From Micromussa lordhowensis (lineage: Eukaryota > Cnidaria > Anthozoa > Scleractinia > Lobophylliidae), in NCBI GenBank assembly GCA_964020085.1, contig OZ026604.1, positions 26,714,697 through 26,778,696 on the forward strand: DNA of 64,000 nucleotides, written 5' to 3'. This document shows, piece after piece, positions 48,501-60,668 of this stretch. The notes beneath the pieces are model-generated. The model worked only from the letters and a program-made list of their open reading frames with translations. It had not been told where the DNA came from and ran no database searches. Position 1 is the stretch's first letter. The number at the start of each line of letters is the position of its first letter. Position numbers and translations under genes: made by a program.

Positions 48501-51500
48501 ATGCTGTAATGCTTTTTAATTAGAGCCTCTGTAAGTTATCTACAGGCTAACAGAATACCAGTGTCAAGACAAAATACAAGAAGAACATACTGGTAGTAGT
48601 GACCAGGTTCAAGGCTCACAAACGTAAGCTTGAGTTGTCGAGGGAGTGTGAGTTAATCAATCAGTGTGACAAAACAATTCCAATTTAAGGAACTGTGTCA
48701 GTGATTTTAGCCAAATTTAGGTATATTGAAAAATGCAAGCAAATTTGGTGAAATACAAAACAAAAACAACTTAAATCTGTGAAAAGCATTAGTTTTGTTT
48801 GTTTGTAACTTTAATAGTAAATAATTATGCCTAGGAGACATACATGTATTTGGTTGTAATGAAGCTATGATTTTGTCACTTATATCAGATCTACAGAAGT
48901 AATTTCTTCACAGACATCAAGTGCCATGGCGAGTATTTGGCAAACTTCAATAATTATAAACTTAACTCCGCTGACACAGTCCCTTTAAGTTTCATACATT
49001 TCTTCTTTTCTCTTTTTTTAGTGAATTTTCTTTGTTTTTAGTTTTAAAATTTACCTTGTAAAATACTCGATTCCAAACTTTGAAACATCTGGGGTTACAA
49101 TTAGTGATTTCACAGGCCTTCAATGTTGAGCATTGATTTTTGCCCCCCAAAATGGTCACGAGAACGGGTCAAGTTCATCCAAAAATACCACGCTGTGATG
49201 TTACTTTGGTGCCAAACTTTTGTTTGCACTATCAAAGTTTCTTGTCAGTGGGGCATGGTTATGTCACTGAGAAACATGTCAAGCAATTCAGAAATGAGCA
49301 TATTTGTTAGCAAGATCCAGCACTTTTGAGGAAGATGAAACTGAAGATCAATTTTTGACACCAAAATGACGTCAGAGGTTGTCATGCGACATTTGCTCAT
49401 GGGACTCAAATACCATTTTTGAGGGCAAAACAGCTCAACTTTGATGTCTAATAACACCAGGTGTCTCTAACTTTGGAATCCCATATTTTCAAGGTAAATT
49501 TTAAAAAGCTAAACACACCAAAAAAATTCACTTCAGACACTTTAAATCATCACACACAGTGTAGTTCAACATAAATAAAAGTTAAAAAGACAACATTAAG
49601 ACAGATTCCACTGAAAGTTCAAGCAATATGTGCAAAAATTGCCAAAATTCTACTCAAAGCACTGTAACATTTTGTATACTATTTGAAACATCTCACTGTA
49701 ATTCAGCATATTTCCTCAAGTCAGACCCTGCTGTTAAATTCTAAAGCACTCTCAAGATAGTTGATGTCAATGTGTTAACTGACCAGAAACATCCATTTTA
49801 AGTGAAATTTGGATAACTCTAAATTCATTTTTCTTGTGGGGTCAGCTTGAGAGCTTAAGTTTCAATGAGTTCTTCTTAACTGTTACCATGCCATGCATTC
49901 TTTTTAGAATCTTTATTTTTGCCTTTATTGCTTTAAGGTTCAATGGAAACTCTTTATTTCACCCTATGGTTTCCCAGAAGAACATGTAGTTGTATACCTG
50001 CATTTTGGAGGAAGCTCATTTATTAGACAGTAGACTGGCCAAATGCTAAATTTGGAAGAATTAAATAGAGCAACACCATCTGTGTTAATCTGAAGTGATA
50101 AATGGATCTCCTTTTGTTTTTGCTCTGCACTTGTTGCTCTAAAGAATCCATCCTTTGCAAAGTGTTTAAGATACAGCTGCCCATCAAAAATGTCCTCAAT
50201 GTTGCTCTCATGTTTCTTTTTCCTAGCGAAACGGTACTGAAGGAGGTCATACACTTCTTCCCCTTTTGGATAAAAAATAAATAAATAAATAGAAACTTCA
50301 TAAGAATTACTTTGCAAAATATTTTATTGCAGTAAATCTCACTGTGATACACACAGAAATACTGTAGGTCTGACAAAAACAACAACTGTATGGAAATGCT
50401 CAGTTCACTCTACATGTACATGTACTCTTGATCTGATTCACCCAGTATTATTGGCTGAATTTCTGTGTCAAGAAACAGACAGACAAGAAACAGGATGACA
50501 TAAAAATGGCATGCCCAGCATGCTACTAAGAGCAAACAAACAAAGCAGAAACCTGATTTATTGTAAAAGTGAAACTAAAGTTGTACTTACTTGTTAAAAG
50601 GGACTGTAACTGGTTGATAAAAGGTATAACAATAAAGTAGGCAAGGGAACCTTTCTTTGAGAGATCTTGCAGGCAATGTTTGTTTGTACAGTGCTCTGGG
50701 TGTCTTTTTGCACCAATGTACTCATAACAAAACGAGCAGTAGTAGTGGAACTCAATGGGGTTCTTCAACTTCTTGAAAAAATCACGCAACAACTTCATGG
50801 AATGGCCAAAGTAATTTGGTGAAATAAGATGAGCTTCAATGAGTAGAAGCAGGTCTGCTAAAGCAACCCCTGTGATGCTGTGACGCATGGCAAAAGTTAT
50901 CACCAGCAGCATGCTTACACCCAAAGTTAAACGAGCTCCTTCGAACAACGGCATACCACTTGCATTACTTTCTTTGCACGTGTTTTCGGATTCCATATCA
51001 CTTCTATCCGAAGTTTCAGAGTCTTCTTCGACACTCCAAATGTCATCCAAACATTCCTCTTCATCTGCAGCAAAGGTAATCGCAGGCCTCACGTCAAATA
51101 AAGCAGGATCATCATCAGGGAAGTTCCACGGTCTAACTTCATCTGCGATGCTAGTGGTAGCTGTATTCGTTGGTTTCAGAATTTCACACTCCTCGTACAG
51201 CGTATTCGTGTCTTTGACGTAAAGTCCTTCAACATTTGGCTGTTGAAACTCAGATGAACCTAAGCTGGTCGGAACTTCGGACTCCAGATGAGTAGCACGT
51301 CGTGAGCAGGTAGGAATTCCACTGACATCTAAAATTTCTGGATTATCATTTACGATACTGGATAGCTGTGAATGTATCGAACAATTCAACTCATTTGGAA
51401 GAGGCTCAAACACATTCGCCACTAGATCTTTGTTATCTGGCAACACTTTTTCTCTGGCACATGTGAGATTATCTTCAGACCGCATCTTTGACTTGTTCAA

Positions 51501-51635
51501 AATGCGGTAAAATGTCGTCTTAGGGATCTTTGTGTTAGGTTGGGAAAGATAGTTTCCATAATGTCCTCTCTTCGTTGTGGCTTCGGATTTACTGTCCTTT
51601 CCAGAGCAAGAAGAACTGGAATTTGAAGAAGCCAT
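45587..51635 (-). CDS. CACTA/EnSpm-like (Tnp2 family) transposase, 4 exons
   Basis: The spliced gene has exons 51635-50591, 50262-49998, 48124-48012 and 47184-45587. Donors are GTAAGT, GTATAC and GTATGT, acceptors end AAAAG, TTAAAG and TTGCAG, and every join keeps frame (3021 nt, about 1006 aa). Exon 1 is acidic and serine-rich, then has a zinc-finger-like CSFCYEYIGAKRHPEHC. Exon 2 carries HLSLQINTDGVALFNSSKF. Exon 3 gives LFSGLWFGKQKPCFQTF. Exon 4 has LFGTFDAPAKCLFQEF, CPYC, VAVDYMHGTLLGVVK and CFCYEDFNGELRSCFHG, which offer the D, D and E of a DDE nuclease. No stops or frameshifts were seen. It should cut and move the surrounding element. Superfamily assignment is by remembered motif pattern. 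Confidence 0.8.
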
Positions 51636-51879
51636 CGTACAGTTTCAGCTAGCCAACGCGACAGAACTTAGTAACCTTCCGTTTATGCGTCCACGACAAA
51701 AGCTCAGCGGCGTTCTTGAAGGCATGCTCAGTCCGTGCTCAGTCATTCGGGCAGCCGCGTTTTTTGGCGGGCAATTTTTACCGCCAAATTGCCAAAAGGA
51801 CCGCCCTTCTATCCATTTTTCAAGCTGTTTTGTCCTTCTGAAAGGATGTACAAAATCTAGCTGACTGAATTCAAAAGTC
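51636..51879. promoter_or_regulatory. Bidirectional promoter region between the two transposon genes
   Basis: Only 244 bp separate the start codons of the minus-strand transposase and the plus-strand BEN gene. The segment is GC-richer than its surroundings and has no obvious TATA box. A shared divergent promoter is inferred from geometry alone. Confidence 0.6.
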
Positions 51880-54800
51880 ATGAGTTCAAGGCATCGAAAA
51901 ACTAATTCTCGGTATGAGGATGAAGGTAAGAGACTTTCCTTCTACATAATCGCGAGTAGGCTTAAGCGCTGAACAGCTTCGCGTCCTGGGTTTTGCGCTC
52001 GCCTCCGTGAGCTTTTATTAAGCCGCTAAACTTAGCTTAAAGGCAAACATAAAATAAAATTAAACGCTTGTTCTCCAGGGTATATTAACGTTAGCAATCG
52101 AACTGAAGTGAATATGTTTTTGATTTATTTCACCTTATTTTAAGATTCATATGTAATTCATTGTCAGTCCCTGTACAGTACGTGTTCATGCAAGATCTCT
52201 TTCCTTTGATGAAGGAAAGCCCGAAGTGTCATTTTTCGAGCAAAATCTTTTCCCCTTCCTTCGAGCAAAATCTTTTCCCCTTCCTCCATTTTATTTCACT
52301 TGGTATATCCTACCGAGGTGTTGATTCGACGTACATTTTTTGTAAGCCCTCCTTTGAACTTCTGTTCAACGAAAATTTTAGTAGGACCTGGACATTGGGT
52401 GGTGCGCGCGCGCTGAATTACGAGCCATAACCGTACGTACCACCGGAAAAAAATCGGCAAATACGGCAACGGCAACAACGCGAAAAAAAATCGGAAAATC
52501 CCGCATTGTTATAATCTGCCGGGCGGTTTCATTCTTGTGACAACAATGAAAGGCTTGTGTTTACTGAAAAATCAAGTTTTTTTGTGGGGTATTTCAGGAA
52601 ATGGCACTCGAAAACCTTGCACAACAAAGTATATAGGAGACGATCCATGAAGTTTCCCACAATAAAACAAATAAATACCATCACGTTGACTAAATTTCAA
52701 TGTGAAATTTATCAATTAAGGGAAAAATTCTTTAACCCATTATTGCAGGGGAGGGGGGTGGGGAGGAGGCACTCTTGTGATGCAAACGGTCTTAAACCCA
52801 ATCTCGTTCCCAGAGTCCTTGTTCCCTTGAGCAGCGGTTGAAAATAACTGAATTCTGCCCATCCGTTTCACTGTGCAGTCTGCATCTATGGCGCATGGCT
52901 GAAATGGTTGCTCGTTTTCCGACCACTGGTCGAGGGAACGAGGACTCTGGGAACGAGATTGTCTTAAACCCTGACCCTATTTGAGGATGAAGCAAATGAA
53001 AATTGAGACCTTATTTTAGGCCCAAACCCAAAAAATGACACGCTATTCAAGGGGAAAACAAAAACCAAACAACAGCTAGCCGCACATGGCACAATGCAAA
53101 TCTTTATGAAATTTATAAAATCACTTTGCTAAGACTTGTTTTTCATTTAGCTAGGCATTTTTGCACTGCAATTTTAGCTAATACAATTTATGTACACATC
53201 TATGTGTATGTCAGGTTTTCATAAAATATCTCATTTGGAAATTTAAGTTTTCGTAGAATAACCTTTCTAATCAAGTTTATTTGAATTCCTTTTCTTTAGA
53301 ATTCACCCTAGTCCAGTTCTTGGAAGATGGAATTTTTCATGTACTTCCATCAGTTGATGTTACTGTTGAAGACAATGAGAAGGTTGCTAAGTATAAAGAC
53401 AACAAATTTTACAAATGTACCGTTCTCAAAACATCAGGTGAATTAACAGAATAATGGGAACTGTACAATTAATGCCTCCAATAGCTTTCCTGGCAACCTC
53501 ATATATTAGCAGAACTTCTGAGGAGCTGTATTGTGAAACCACTAAGGTAGACCATCAAGGCTTAAAAGTGACTTTCAATTGGCACACTCTTTCAGTACAC
53601 AAAGTAAATTTCTTTCCCACTCTTTCCCACTTTGTAACTATCTTTCATCAACTGTATCATAATTTTGTTTTCCTTGCTCCATTAGAAGTATAAATCCACC
53701 AATTACATTCTATAAATTTTGACAAATTGCAATTTAATAAGTTTGGTATATCACTGCAGCCCAAAACTAATGCAGGGCTCGTAATAAAAGTCATGGTAAA
53801 TGTGGAGAGTCATAGAAAGTCATGGAATTTCAAAGCTCAAAAGAGTACAACCACACTAAAGTGTGTTTGGTTTTACTGATAGCAGTCTGTCTCTCTTGCA
53901 GATGATAAAGAAAGTCTCTTGAAGCAAAAAAACAGCCTTTCAATTAAACCGAAGAAGAAGGAAAAGAAAGCAGCTGCAGCCAGAACAAAAAAAACTGCAA
54001 AGGAAGACACTTGCACTCAAACTGGACAGAACATTAAAAAACGTAAAGGTATGGAAAACAAAGAAAAGAAAGGAAAAGAGCTAAAAGAGAAACAGAAAAA
54101 AGATAAGGACAGACAAGAAAAGGAAAAAAAAAGACAGATGTTATCAACAAGGGTAGAAAACCTAGTGGAAAAGATGACCAATGAATCTGTGGATGACAGA
54201 TTCAGCAGTGGTATAATTGACCAGTGCTGCCAAATCCTGTCAATTCGTGCTGCGTCATGTTCTGAAGACAGTGATATTGATGAGGGCCAGCATCAAGATG
54301 CAAGTGAAGATCCAGAAACTCCCTTGTCAGTGCGACAACACCCCCACTCATCACCACAAGCCTTGTTAAGCCAGTCAAGGAATAAGCAATCCACTTTAGT
54401 CTTGCCGGGTACTAGCTATCAAAGACCAAGATCTCTGGACACCAATCCAGAAGCAGAATTGCATCTAATGATCCAGCAGCAGGAAGCTAGAAAACGTCCA
54501 GAGACTTATGTCCCAGTAAGACAGCAACCTCCTGCGCAGCGACTGCAGCCAAACTTGCCATCAGCAGACAAATCTGTTCAAAAACAACCAGCGGGAAGGC
54601 ATCAGTTTTCTTCAATATTTGGACAGCCAGTGAACACTTCCAGACCGACTACAGGAATGAAGAGACCCAGACAACAACCACTGATTCAAGCTATTGATGA
54701 GTCCGACAATGATGAAGATTTTACATGTTCCAAGTGCAAGAAGCTTAAACAAGAAAATGAGCAGTTGAAAAGAAACTTAGAGGAAATTTTACAAAATAAA

Positions 54801-56303
54801 GGTATGTGTACTGCATGTACTGCAAAATTTTATGTCAAGATAGAGCTGTATATAATCTCACAGTGAGTCAAACAAGTCAGTTATGCAGACCCAATTGAAT
54901 CAACCACCTCAAGCTCTCTTATAACAAGGGGATTTTAAAACAGTTGATTTGATTCGCTAGACAATTAATCCATTAAATCATGTTGCAGAGCCACCTGTTC
55001 CATATGTACATGTACAGGTCCAATGGGCTTAGAGGGACAGGCACGCAGGGTTAAAAAATTATGGCTTGTGCTATATGAACAGACGGTAAAAGCCTTCCTG
55101 CAAATCAGGCTAGTCTAGTAGGATAATTGGGGGCAGACTGAGCCCAAGATCTAGAGGCACTTGTCAAGCAATACATGACTGCCTTATAATTGTTGGAGAT
55201 GTTTTTATAACCTTAAAGTACATAGTCAACAGAAAGGTCATTTCCCATTGATTTTTATAGTGTCGGAGCCACCAAGACCTGGAAAAGTCCATCCACTGAG
55301 TGCTCGCCGTTTTCAGGTAATAATCACGATTTTTTTTTCATTGGTTTGCATTTCCACCAACTTAATCTTTAATCAATAATTCACTTTAATTAACTGCCCT
55401 TTAATTTGTATAACTGCTTTACTTGTAGATGGTAGAACTCATCCCAGGTTCACGAGTGTTTGTGTATGCTAACATAATCGAGCAGTCCTCCAGACGAGCA
55501 TCAGGTACTGGCTGTGCAGCATGCTTACTAAATGCCTTTTACACAAATGAGGAGTTGAAAGGCAAAAACCTAACTGGAGCAAATGGCAAATCAGCAGTTG
55601 ATCCAGACATTCTAAACAGCATCATTGGTAAGCATAAATTTAAAGATGTACAAGTTCATAACTTACCCATTGCAATTATATGTATGTGAACCACAAGCTA
55701 AAGTAATTAGTTAATTAATGTTAACAAGCAATTAAATACAACAACATTTCCTAGACATTTGAGCTACATTGTAAAAATTGTCATTCAAGACATTTGCTAG
55801 ACTTAATTGCTAGACATTTAGTTTGTCTAGAAAATCTCTAGAAGATCTTTGCTAGGTCTAACATGGACAATATTAGATCTAGCTGTTTTGTACAGGTATA
55901 TGCATTTGCTTCAAGTTTTGATTCGATTCGTTTAAACTCATGATTGTCTGGGCTCTTTCTGATTCCCGGAGCGACTACTTTTGTTTGGTAATGGGTAGTG
56001 GTAGTGGTAATAATAAAAACAACAACAACAGCAAACTTGCCATATAATGATCATAAATTCTCAATTATTCTTATTTAATGGGTATTGATTGTAACTGTTA
56101 ATACAATCATGTATTTCATGTCAAGCAACTTAACATAACTGTATCCTTCGTTCTGCCATACATCTTAAAGCTACAACACATTTCTTTCTCATTGATTCAA
56201 AACAGGATTTACACTGAAGAAGTACCAGGGATGCACTGAATCTGCCATCAAGATAAGTCTGCGAAACAAGCTCACCACTCTCAACTCCCGAAAGGGAGTT
56301 TAA
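51880..56303 (+). CDS. BEN-domain protein, 6 exons
   Basis: Exons are 51880-51925, 53300-53437, 53902-54801, 55261-55316, 55429-55627 and 56206-56303. All introns are GT-AG and all phases match (1437 nt, about 478 aa). Exons 1-2 give MSSRHRKTNSRYEDE and then FTLVQFLEDGIFHVLPS, an N-terminal module seen with BEN proteins. Exon 3 is very basic (KPKKKEKKAAAARTKK), then acidic and glutamine-rich, ending with a CSKCKKLKQENEQLKRNLEE coiled coil. Exons 5-6 form the BEN domain (CAACLLNAFYTNEELKGKNL, VDPDILNSIIG, FTLKKYQGCTESAIKISL). BEN domains bind DNA. As a partner of the divergent transposase it could bind the gtatac end repeats; that is inference. Confidence 0.78.
52239..52286. repeat. 24-bp tandem duplication
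   Basis: Two adjacent copies of tcgagcaaaatcttttcccc plus ttcc lie in intron 1 of the BEN gene. Confidence 0.8.
52800..52960. mobile_element. 161-bp MITE with 11-bp target duplication
   Basis: The ends aatctcgttcccagagtcct and aggactctgggaacgagatt are inverted repeats of about 28 bp with a single mismatch further in. The element is flanked by a perfect 11-bp direct repeat, gtcttaaaccc (52789-52799 and 52961-52971). It lies in intron 1 of the BEN gene. A target duplication of this length suggests mobilisation by a Mutator-like transposase. Confidence 0.88.
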
Positions 56304-56467
56304 CATGAAGTGAACTAGCAGGGGTTTATTCAATGTAAACATTGATCACCTTGCCATATACAACTATATTAATATGTTTGAAGATCGATTTTCGCTTCAT
56401 TGATTGAACTTTCTCTTTCTACAACTTAATCTGTTGTAAAGGTAATTTCTACCTGAATTTAGTTATA

Positions 56468-57231
56468 CAGTCAACTCTCGCCTTGCGGACACCCCGCTAT
56501 TACGGACGCTCGCTATTACGGACAAATTTCAGATCCCCGGCGAAAGCTATAGAGGTTTGACTGAAAACAACTCCCGCTATTACGGACTCTCGCTATTACG
56601 GAATTACGGACACTTTTGTGGTACCAACATAACAATTTTATTGTTTTCACTCTCGATGAAGCGGACACTAAAAAGTTCTCATGTAACATCATTACGTAAA
56701 ATGGCAGTCTGTTCTTCTTCATTTGTCAACGCACACTTCAAAATAGTCTGGAAAGTTTATTTTCTCGTTCGGCCGGTCAGACTTTTGTCATGTAGACTTT
56801 TTGGTTTCTTTACTTCAGCTTGCGCCTTTTCCTTTTAGGCTCTTCAGTCGCTAAGCCCTCGTCCTCCTTTCTCAACGACTTTCTGGCACTCTCGCTGCTG
56901 TTGATCAACACGTCCAGTCTTTCAAGATATGCTTGGTCACCATACAATTCATAAATGACTGGAATCTCAAGCCCTAGACCGCCACCTCTGTTAATCCTCT
57001 TCCCGCAGATTATAGACAACCCTCTGTGGTTGTCCCTTTTCAGAAAGCACGACACAATTTTCGACAGCCCCAATGTGTCCTACAATGCGTTCATTTTCTT
57101 CTGGTATAGTGTATATTAACTCAGCACCCTTTAATGGCACTTTTATTTCCGTACCCCGCTATTACGGACTCTCGCTATTACGGACACTAAACGCCGGTCC
57201 CGAGGGTGTCCGTTATAACGAGAGTTGACTG
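56468..57231. mobile_element. pogo/Tigger-like non-autonomous element, TA-flanked
   Basis: The left end CAGTCAACTCTCGccttgcg and the right end ttataaCGAGAGTTGACTG are inverted repeats, and TA lies on both sides. Short blocks of gctattacgga(c) recur near both ends. The interior holds an 87-codon minus-strand frame (57073-56810; GLSKIVSCFLKRDNHRGLS..., basic tail EEPKRKRRKLK) that may be a captured or leftover C-terminus. There is no full transposase. It sits downstream of the BEN gene within the large element. Confidence 0.8.
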
Positions 57232-58199
57232 TAACTTGTTTTATCATTGAAAAGCAAAATATTGTATCCGGATGCATATTTATTTGTAACTCACCTTAGA
57301 ATGAAGGACATTTGTAACTTACTTTTGACTCTTTCAAGATTTAGGAATTGTGTGAGACAGTTTTAATAATATTACTGTCATTAAACTGCATGTGGCTGTC
57401 AAACAAGTCATTTGTCTGTTTTCGCAAGTGTCATAGAGAGATTGAGGTCTAACGTTAACAGAGGACAGGAAGTCTGTATGGCAGAGTCTTGACCAAAGTT
57501 GTGATGTCACCGAATGCATTGCAGCTCAGGTTCCCTCTGTGTCATATTCAGTGAACAACTAGCTAGTGTGGCTATATAATGATCAGATCCTAAAAAAGTG
57601 ACCATGCACAGCCTTTTTTGGGAAATACATGCAGCCAGTCAGTGACATTTTCTGGAAAGAGTGCACTTTTTCCACCATACCTTTATAATATGGTTGCCAC
57701 TTGATACTTACAATCTAGATCTGCATGTGTATAATGTGAAGATTTAAGGTGGCTAAATAACATTTCTCAGCATTTTCCAGCCCTTATTATACTTTGTTGG
57801 GTCAGTACTACAACTTAGTTGTAGTTAATCAATTGTACTGTTTTTGCAATTAATCAGTTGCTTATTGAATTAAACAATATTAATGTCATGATACAACTGT
57901 ACTTTTGGCAAAGTTTAAAAAATTCTATCAGAGTGGTTTAGAGCAACCTTACATTTTCAGTGCAATGTATCATTACATGCTAAGGGTGTTTTAACAGGCT
58001 ATACTATTGCTATGGTAGCCACTGATGTCAAGAAAATGGTTGCAAGTTATTGATCAATGAACGGCCATTTGATCACCCTTACTGCAATATATAGCAACTG
58101 ATAAAGAGTTGTAGTATTGACCCATCAAAGTATAAGGGCTGGAAAATGCTGAAACCCATTTATAGCCACCTAAGCCAAAGAAAAATACAAGCTCTTTAG
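57232..58199. other. Inner right arm of the large element
   Basis: No gene was seen. The sequence is AT-rich and precedes the right gtatac cluster. Confidence 0.5.
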
Positions 58200-58550
58200 T
58201 TTTGTATACAAAAAGTATACAATAGAGACCGTTTCCATTATTTTTTAGAACTGAATGTATACAAAATGTATACATGAATGTATACAAAATGTATACACAT
58301 CTAACACTATGTATACAAAAAGTATGCATCACAGCCCACTGATAGGTAATGGTTTAATGTTTTGTATACAAAAATATACATCATGCACAAATCAAAATTT
58401 GTATACATTATGTATACAATGGAGTTCCAAATTCATAGTCCAAAATGTACACATTGAATGTACAAAATGTATGTCTTTCAAAGGTACAAAATGTATACAT
58501 TGTAATGTATACATAAATGTTGAAATCTACATGCATTTTGTATAATTCTT
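58200..58550. repeat. Right subterminal gtatac repeat cluster
   Basis: About twelve copies of gtatac, mostly as tgtatacaa or atgtatacat, occur in 350 bp. This mirrors the left cluster and ends about 50 bp before the proposed right terminus. Confidence 0.75.
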
Positions 58551-58640
58551 TTTCATAAGGGGTGTTAAGATGAGAGTGTGTAAACACGGTTGTGACGTTT
58601 TAGGGTTAGATTCGCGCGTATTTTTGACAATAATTCATAA

Positions 58641-58825
58641 AAGCAATAGAGCACTTTTTCCGTCTTGACATAGCCGAATCTAAAAACTCGGATGGTTGGG
58701 AGAATTCTCGAACGTTATGCAAATCATCGACTACTTCTCGGGTTTGCATAACTGTATCAAATTCTCCCTATGCTTCTCGTGTTTAGATGAGGCTATGTAA
58801 ACACGGAAAAAGTGCTCCATTGCTT
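58641..58825. mobile_element. 185-bp MITE
   Basis: The terminal inverted repeats are about 45 bp with several mismatches. The left starts aagcaatagagcactttttc; the right ends gaaaaagtgctccattgctt. It has no coding capacity and lies just outside the large element. Confidence 0.8.
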
Positions 58826-58977
58826 ATATCTCGTAGGTAGTAAATACAGATAAACGCTAACAACTGTTATGATCTTACAACAAAACAGCAGGTAGCGAAT
58901 TTGTAAAGTAAAGTAAATGATATTCTGTACCCACACACCATCCCACCATAACTTGCAGCATACATAACATTAACAGT

Positions 58978-59764
58978 TTGAACTCACGCATGAATCAAAA
59001 TAATCAAGCCGGCTTAAACAGGTTTGTCTCTTCTTTCACCGTAGAGGCCGATAATTCTGATGAAACAACTTCCCACGAGGAAGACACAGGTAAAGTGAAA
59101 GGGTGTACCTGCGGAAGTAATCTCAAATCGAGGCGCGATACTTCTTGCAGAACCCAGGAAGGGCAAAGTTCCCGATGTCCCTGTGTCCGCAAGGGAATGC
59201 CATGCATGACCATGCATGGAAAAATGCAAATGTAGGAAATGCAGTAATACTATAAATGGAGAGAAAAAGCTCAAGTCGAAGTCATGTAGATGTGGAGAGG
59301 AGAGGAAAGCCAAAGATCCAGGGTTTGTGTCCTGCATTGACATAGAAGGAAAGAAGCGAACTAGATGCCCATGTTTTAGTACCAGACAAGGATGCAGTGA
59401 ACGGTGCAGATGCTTCAATTGCAACAACAGCTTTGGTTCTCCTATTAAAATCAATAAAGTCTCTCAGCCTAAAAGAAAAAAGCAACTGTCCAGTCCGCCA
59501 TCGTTAAAGAGACCAAGAGGAACTCTGTATTTGAGAGACTGTGGCATGACGACCGTAAGTGAAGGTTGGACACGCCTTGAAACATGCCTACTTCACATGG
59601 TGGAATCCTTTTTATACACAACATGTGTGCCGCCAACCAAAGAAAACATCCTGAAACTGTATAACTACGTTATTGCAAGCAACACTGCAATAGATTTACA
59701 GATTTCAGGTAACACTAAGTCACTGAAGCAAATCAGCGGGAAATTGGAATATCTCAGCAAATGA
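58978..59764 (+). pseudogene. CXC (TSO1/tesmin-like) cysteine-rich gene, frameshifted
   Basis: Frame 1 (58978-59235) runs from an acceptor-like region, through ADNSDETTSHEED and GCTCGSNLKS, to CPCVRKGMPC. The match then continues in the next frame from 59216: CKCRKCSNTI, SCRCGEERK, CPCFSTRQGCSERCRCFNCN, then a basic stretch (PKRKKQ) and a C-terminal helical part (LYNYVIASN). The shift is explained by a tandem 10-bp duplication, ccatgcatga/ccatgcatgg, at 59200-59219. The spaced CxC pattern resembles zinc-binding CXC/CRC DNA-binding domains. A donor-like ttcag/gtaaca near 59708 suggests the frame may splice on. The identity of the full gene is unknown. Confidence 0.65.
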
Positions 59765-60668
59765 CAAGAAGAGCTCAGGTGCTTAAACTTAGGAGTTCAT
59801 GCGGTATTATAACATCAATTGGGTTACTTTGAGTTTCAAGTTGTGATAAAATGAACCACGTTGCTCCAGCTCTCATATTTGAGATGTATCAGACTCTTAA
59901 AATTTCAGGAAGATTAATTTACTAGGTTGTTACATACATTGTTGTTGTTACATGATTGCAGAAACTTGCATAGACTAATTAACAATTAGATTATTCACTC
60001 TAAATTTCTACAAGGCGATAGTTTTTGTGGCCGAAGGCCCAATCAACTATCACATCGAGAGCGAATAATTTGGAATGTCTTATTACAATTCTTGGTTAAA
60101 TTTTCTCAAGCTAACCATTTCCAATTGTTTCAGTATATTGCATTTAACTTTAAGCTTTACAGTACGAGCTGAATGGAAGTTTGAAATTTCCTGTAGTATA
60201 CGCGTACTCGTCAGTTTTTCAATATTTTGTAGTTTTTTTAAAGTCACGAGACTTAGAATGTCCTTCTTTTAGTCTCCTCAGGAAGTTAATTATCCACTTG
60301 TATCTAAATTTTCCTCCGTAACTACGCAAAATCGAGAAAACGACACTCTTTCACAGACCGCCTCCAGCCACTGTACACTAATTAAACAATAGTGTGTTTC
60401 TGTCGCGGAACTATCGGCTGATAGATGCCGCGCAGAAATTTGACGTTCTGAAAACAAAAGCTTTGCCCGAGAAGTGAGGCTTCTAAGGCAAGTACCGTGA
60501 GAGCGAACGGTGAGAGCGAACTCCTTTGTCGTTGTGGAACTAAAGAACATCACGTTTACGGAAAATAAATTGCCGATGCTGTGTTAAAATTGTTTTATAG
60601 TGTTTTTCCTTGTTATACGGAATTCCTCGAATAAGCGCCGCATCGAGGGTGCGGTGCATATTCGACGG
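59765..60668. other. Intergenic, nothing recognised
   Basis: No supported gene was found. The last 60 bp lead into the second minisatellite (cgacggtatacaaggg). Confidence 0.5.

Larger units (their letters stand above)
44066..58561. mobile_element. Putative 14.5-kb two-gene CACTA/EnSpm-like transposon
   Basis: The left end CCCTTATAAAATAC and the inverted right end CCCTTATGAAAAAG match at 11 of the first 12 positions. GTGT lies just outside both ends (44062-44065 and 58562-58565) and could be the target duplication. Clusters of the palindrome gtatac lie near both ends. Inside are a spliced Tnp2-like transposase and a divergent BEN-domain gene. The canonical CACTA terminus is absent; on the right the text is CACCCCTTAT and on the left TGTCCCTTAT, so the exact end is uncertain. 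The short TIR could be chance, but ends, subterminal repeats and gene content agree. Confidence 0.6.

Noticed and set aside
58255..58545. ORFs across the right gtatac cluster
   Set aside because: They are Met/Tyr/Thr/Cys-rich peptides caused by the repeated motif, not coding sequence.
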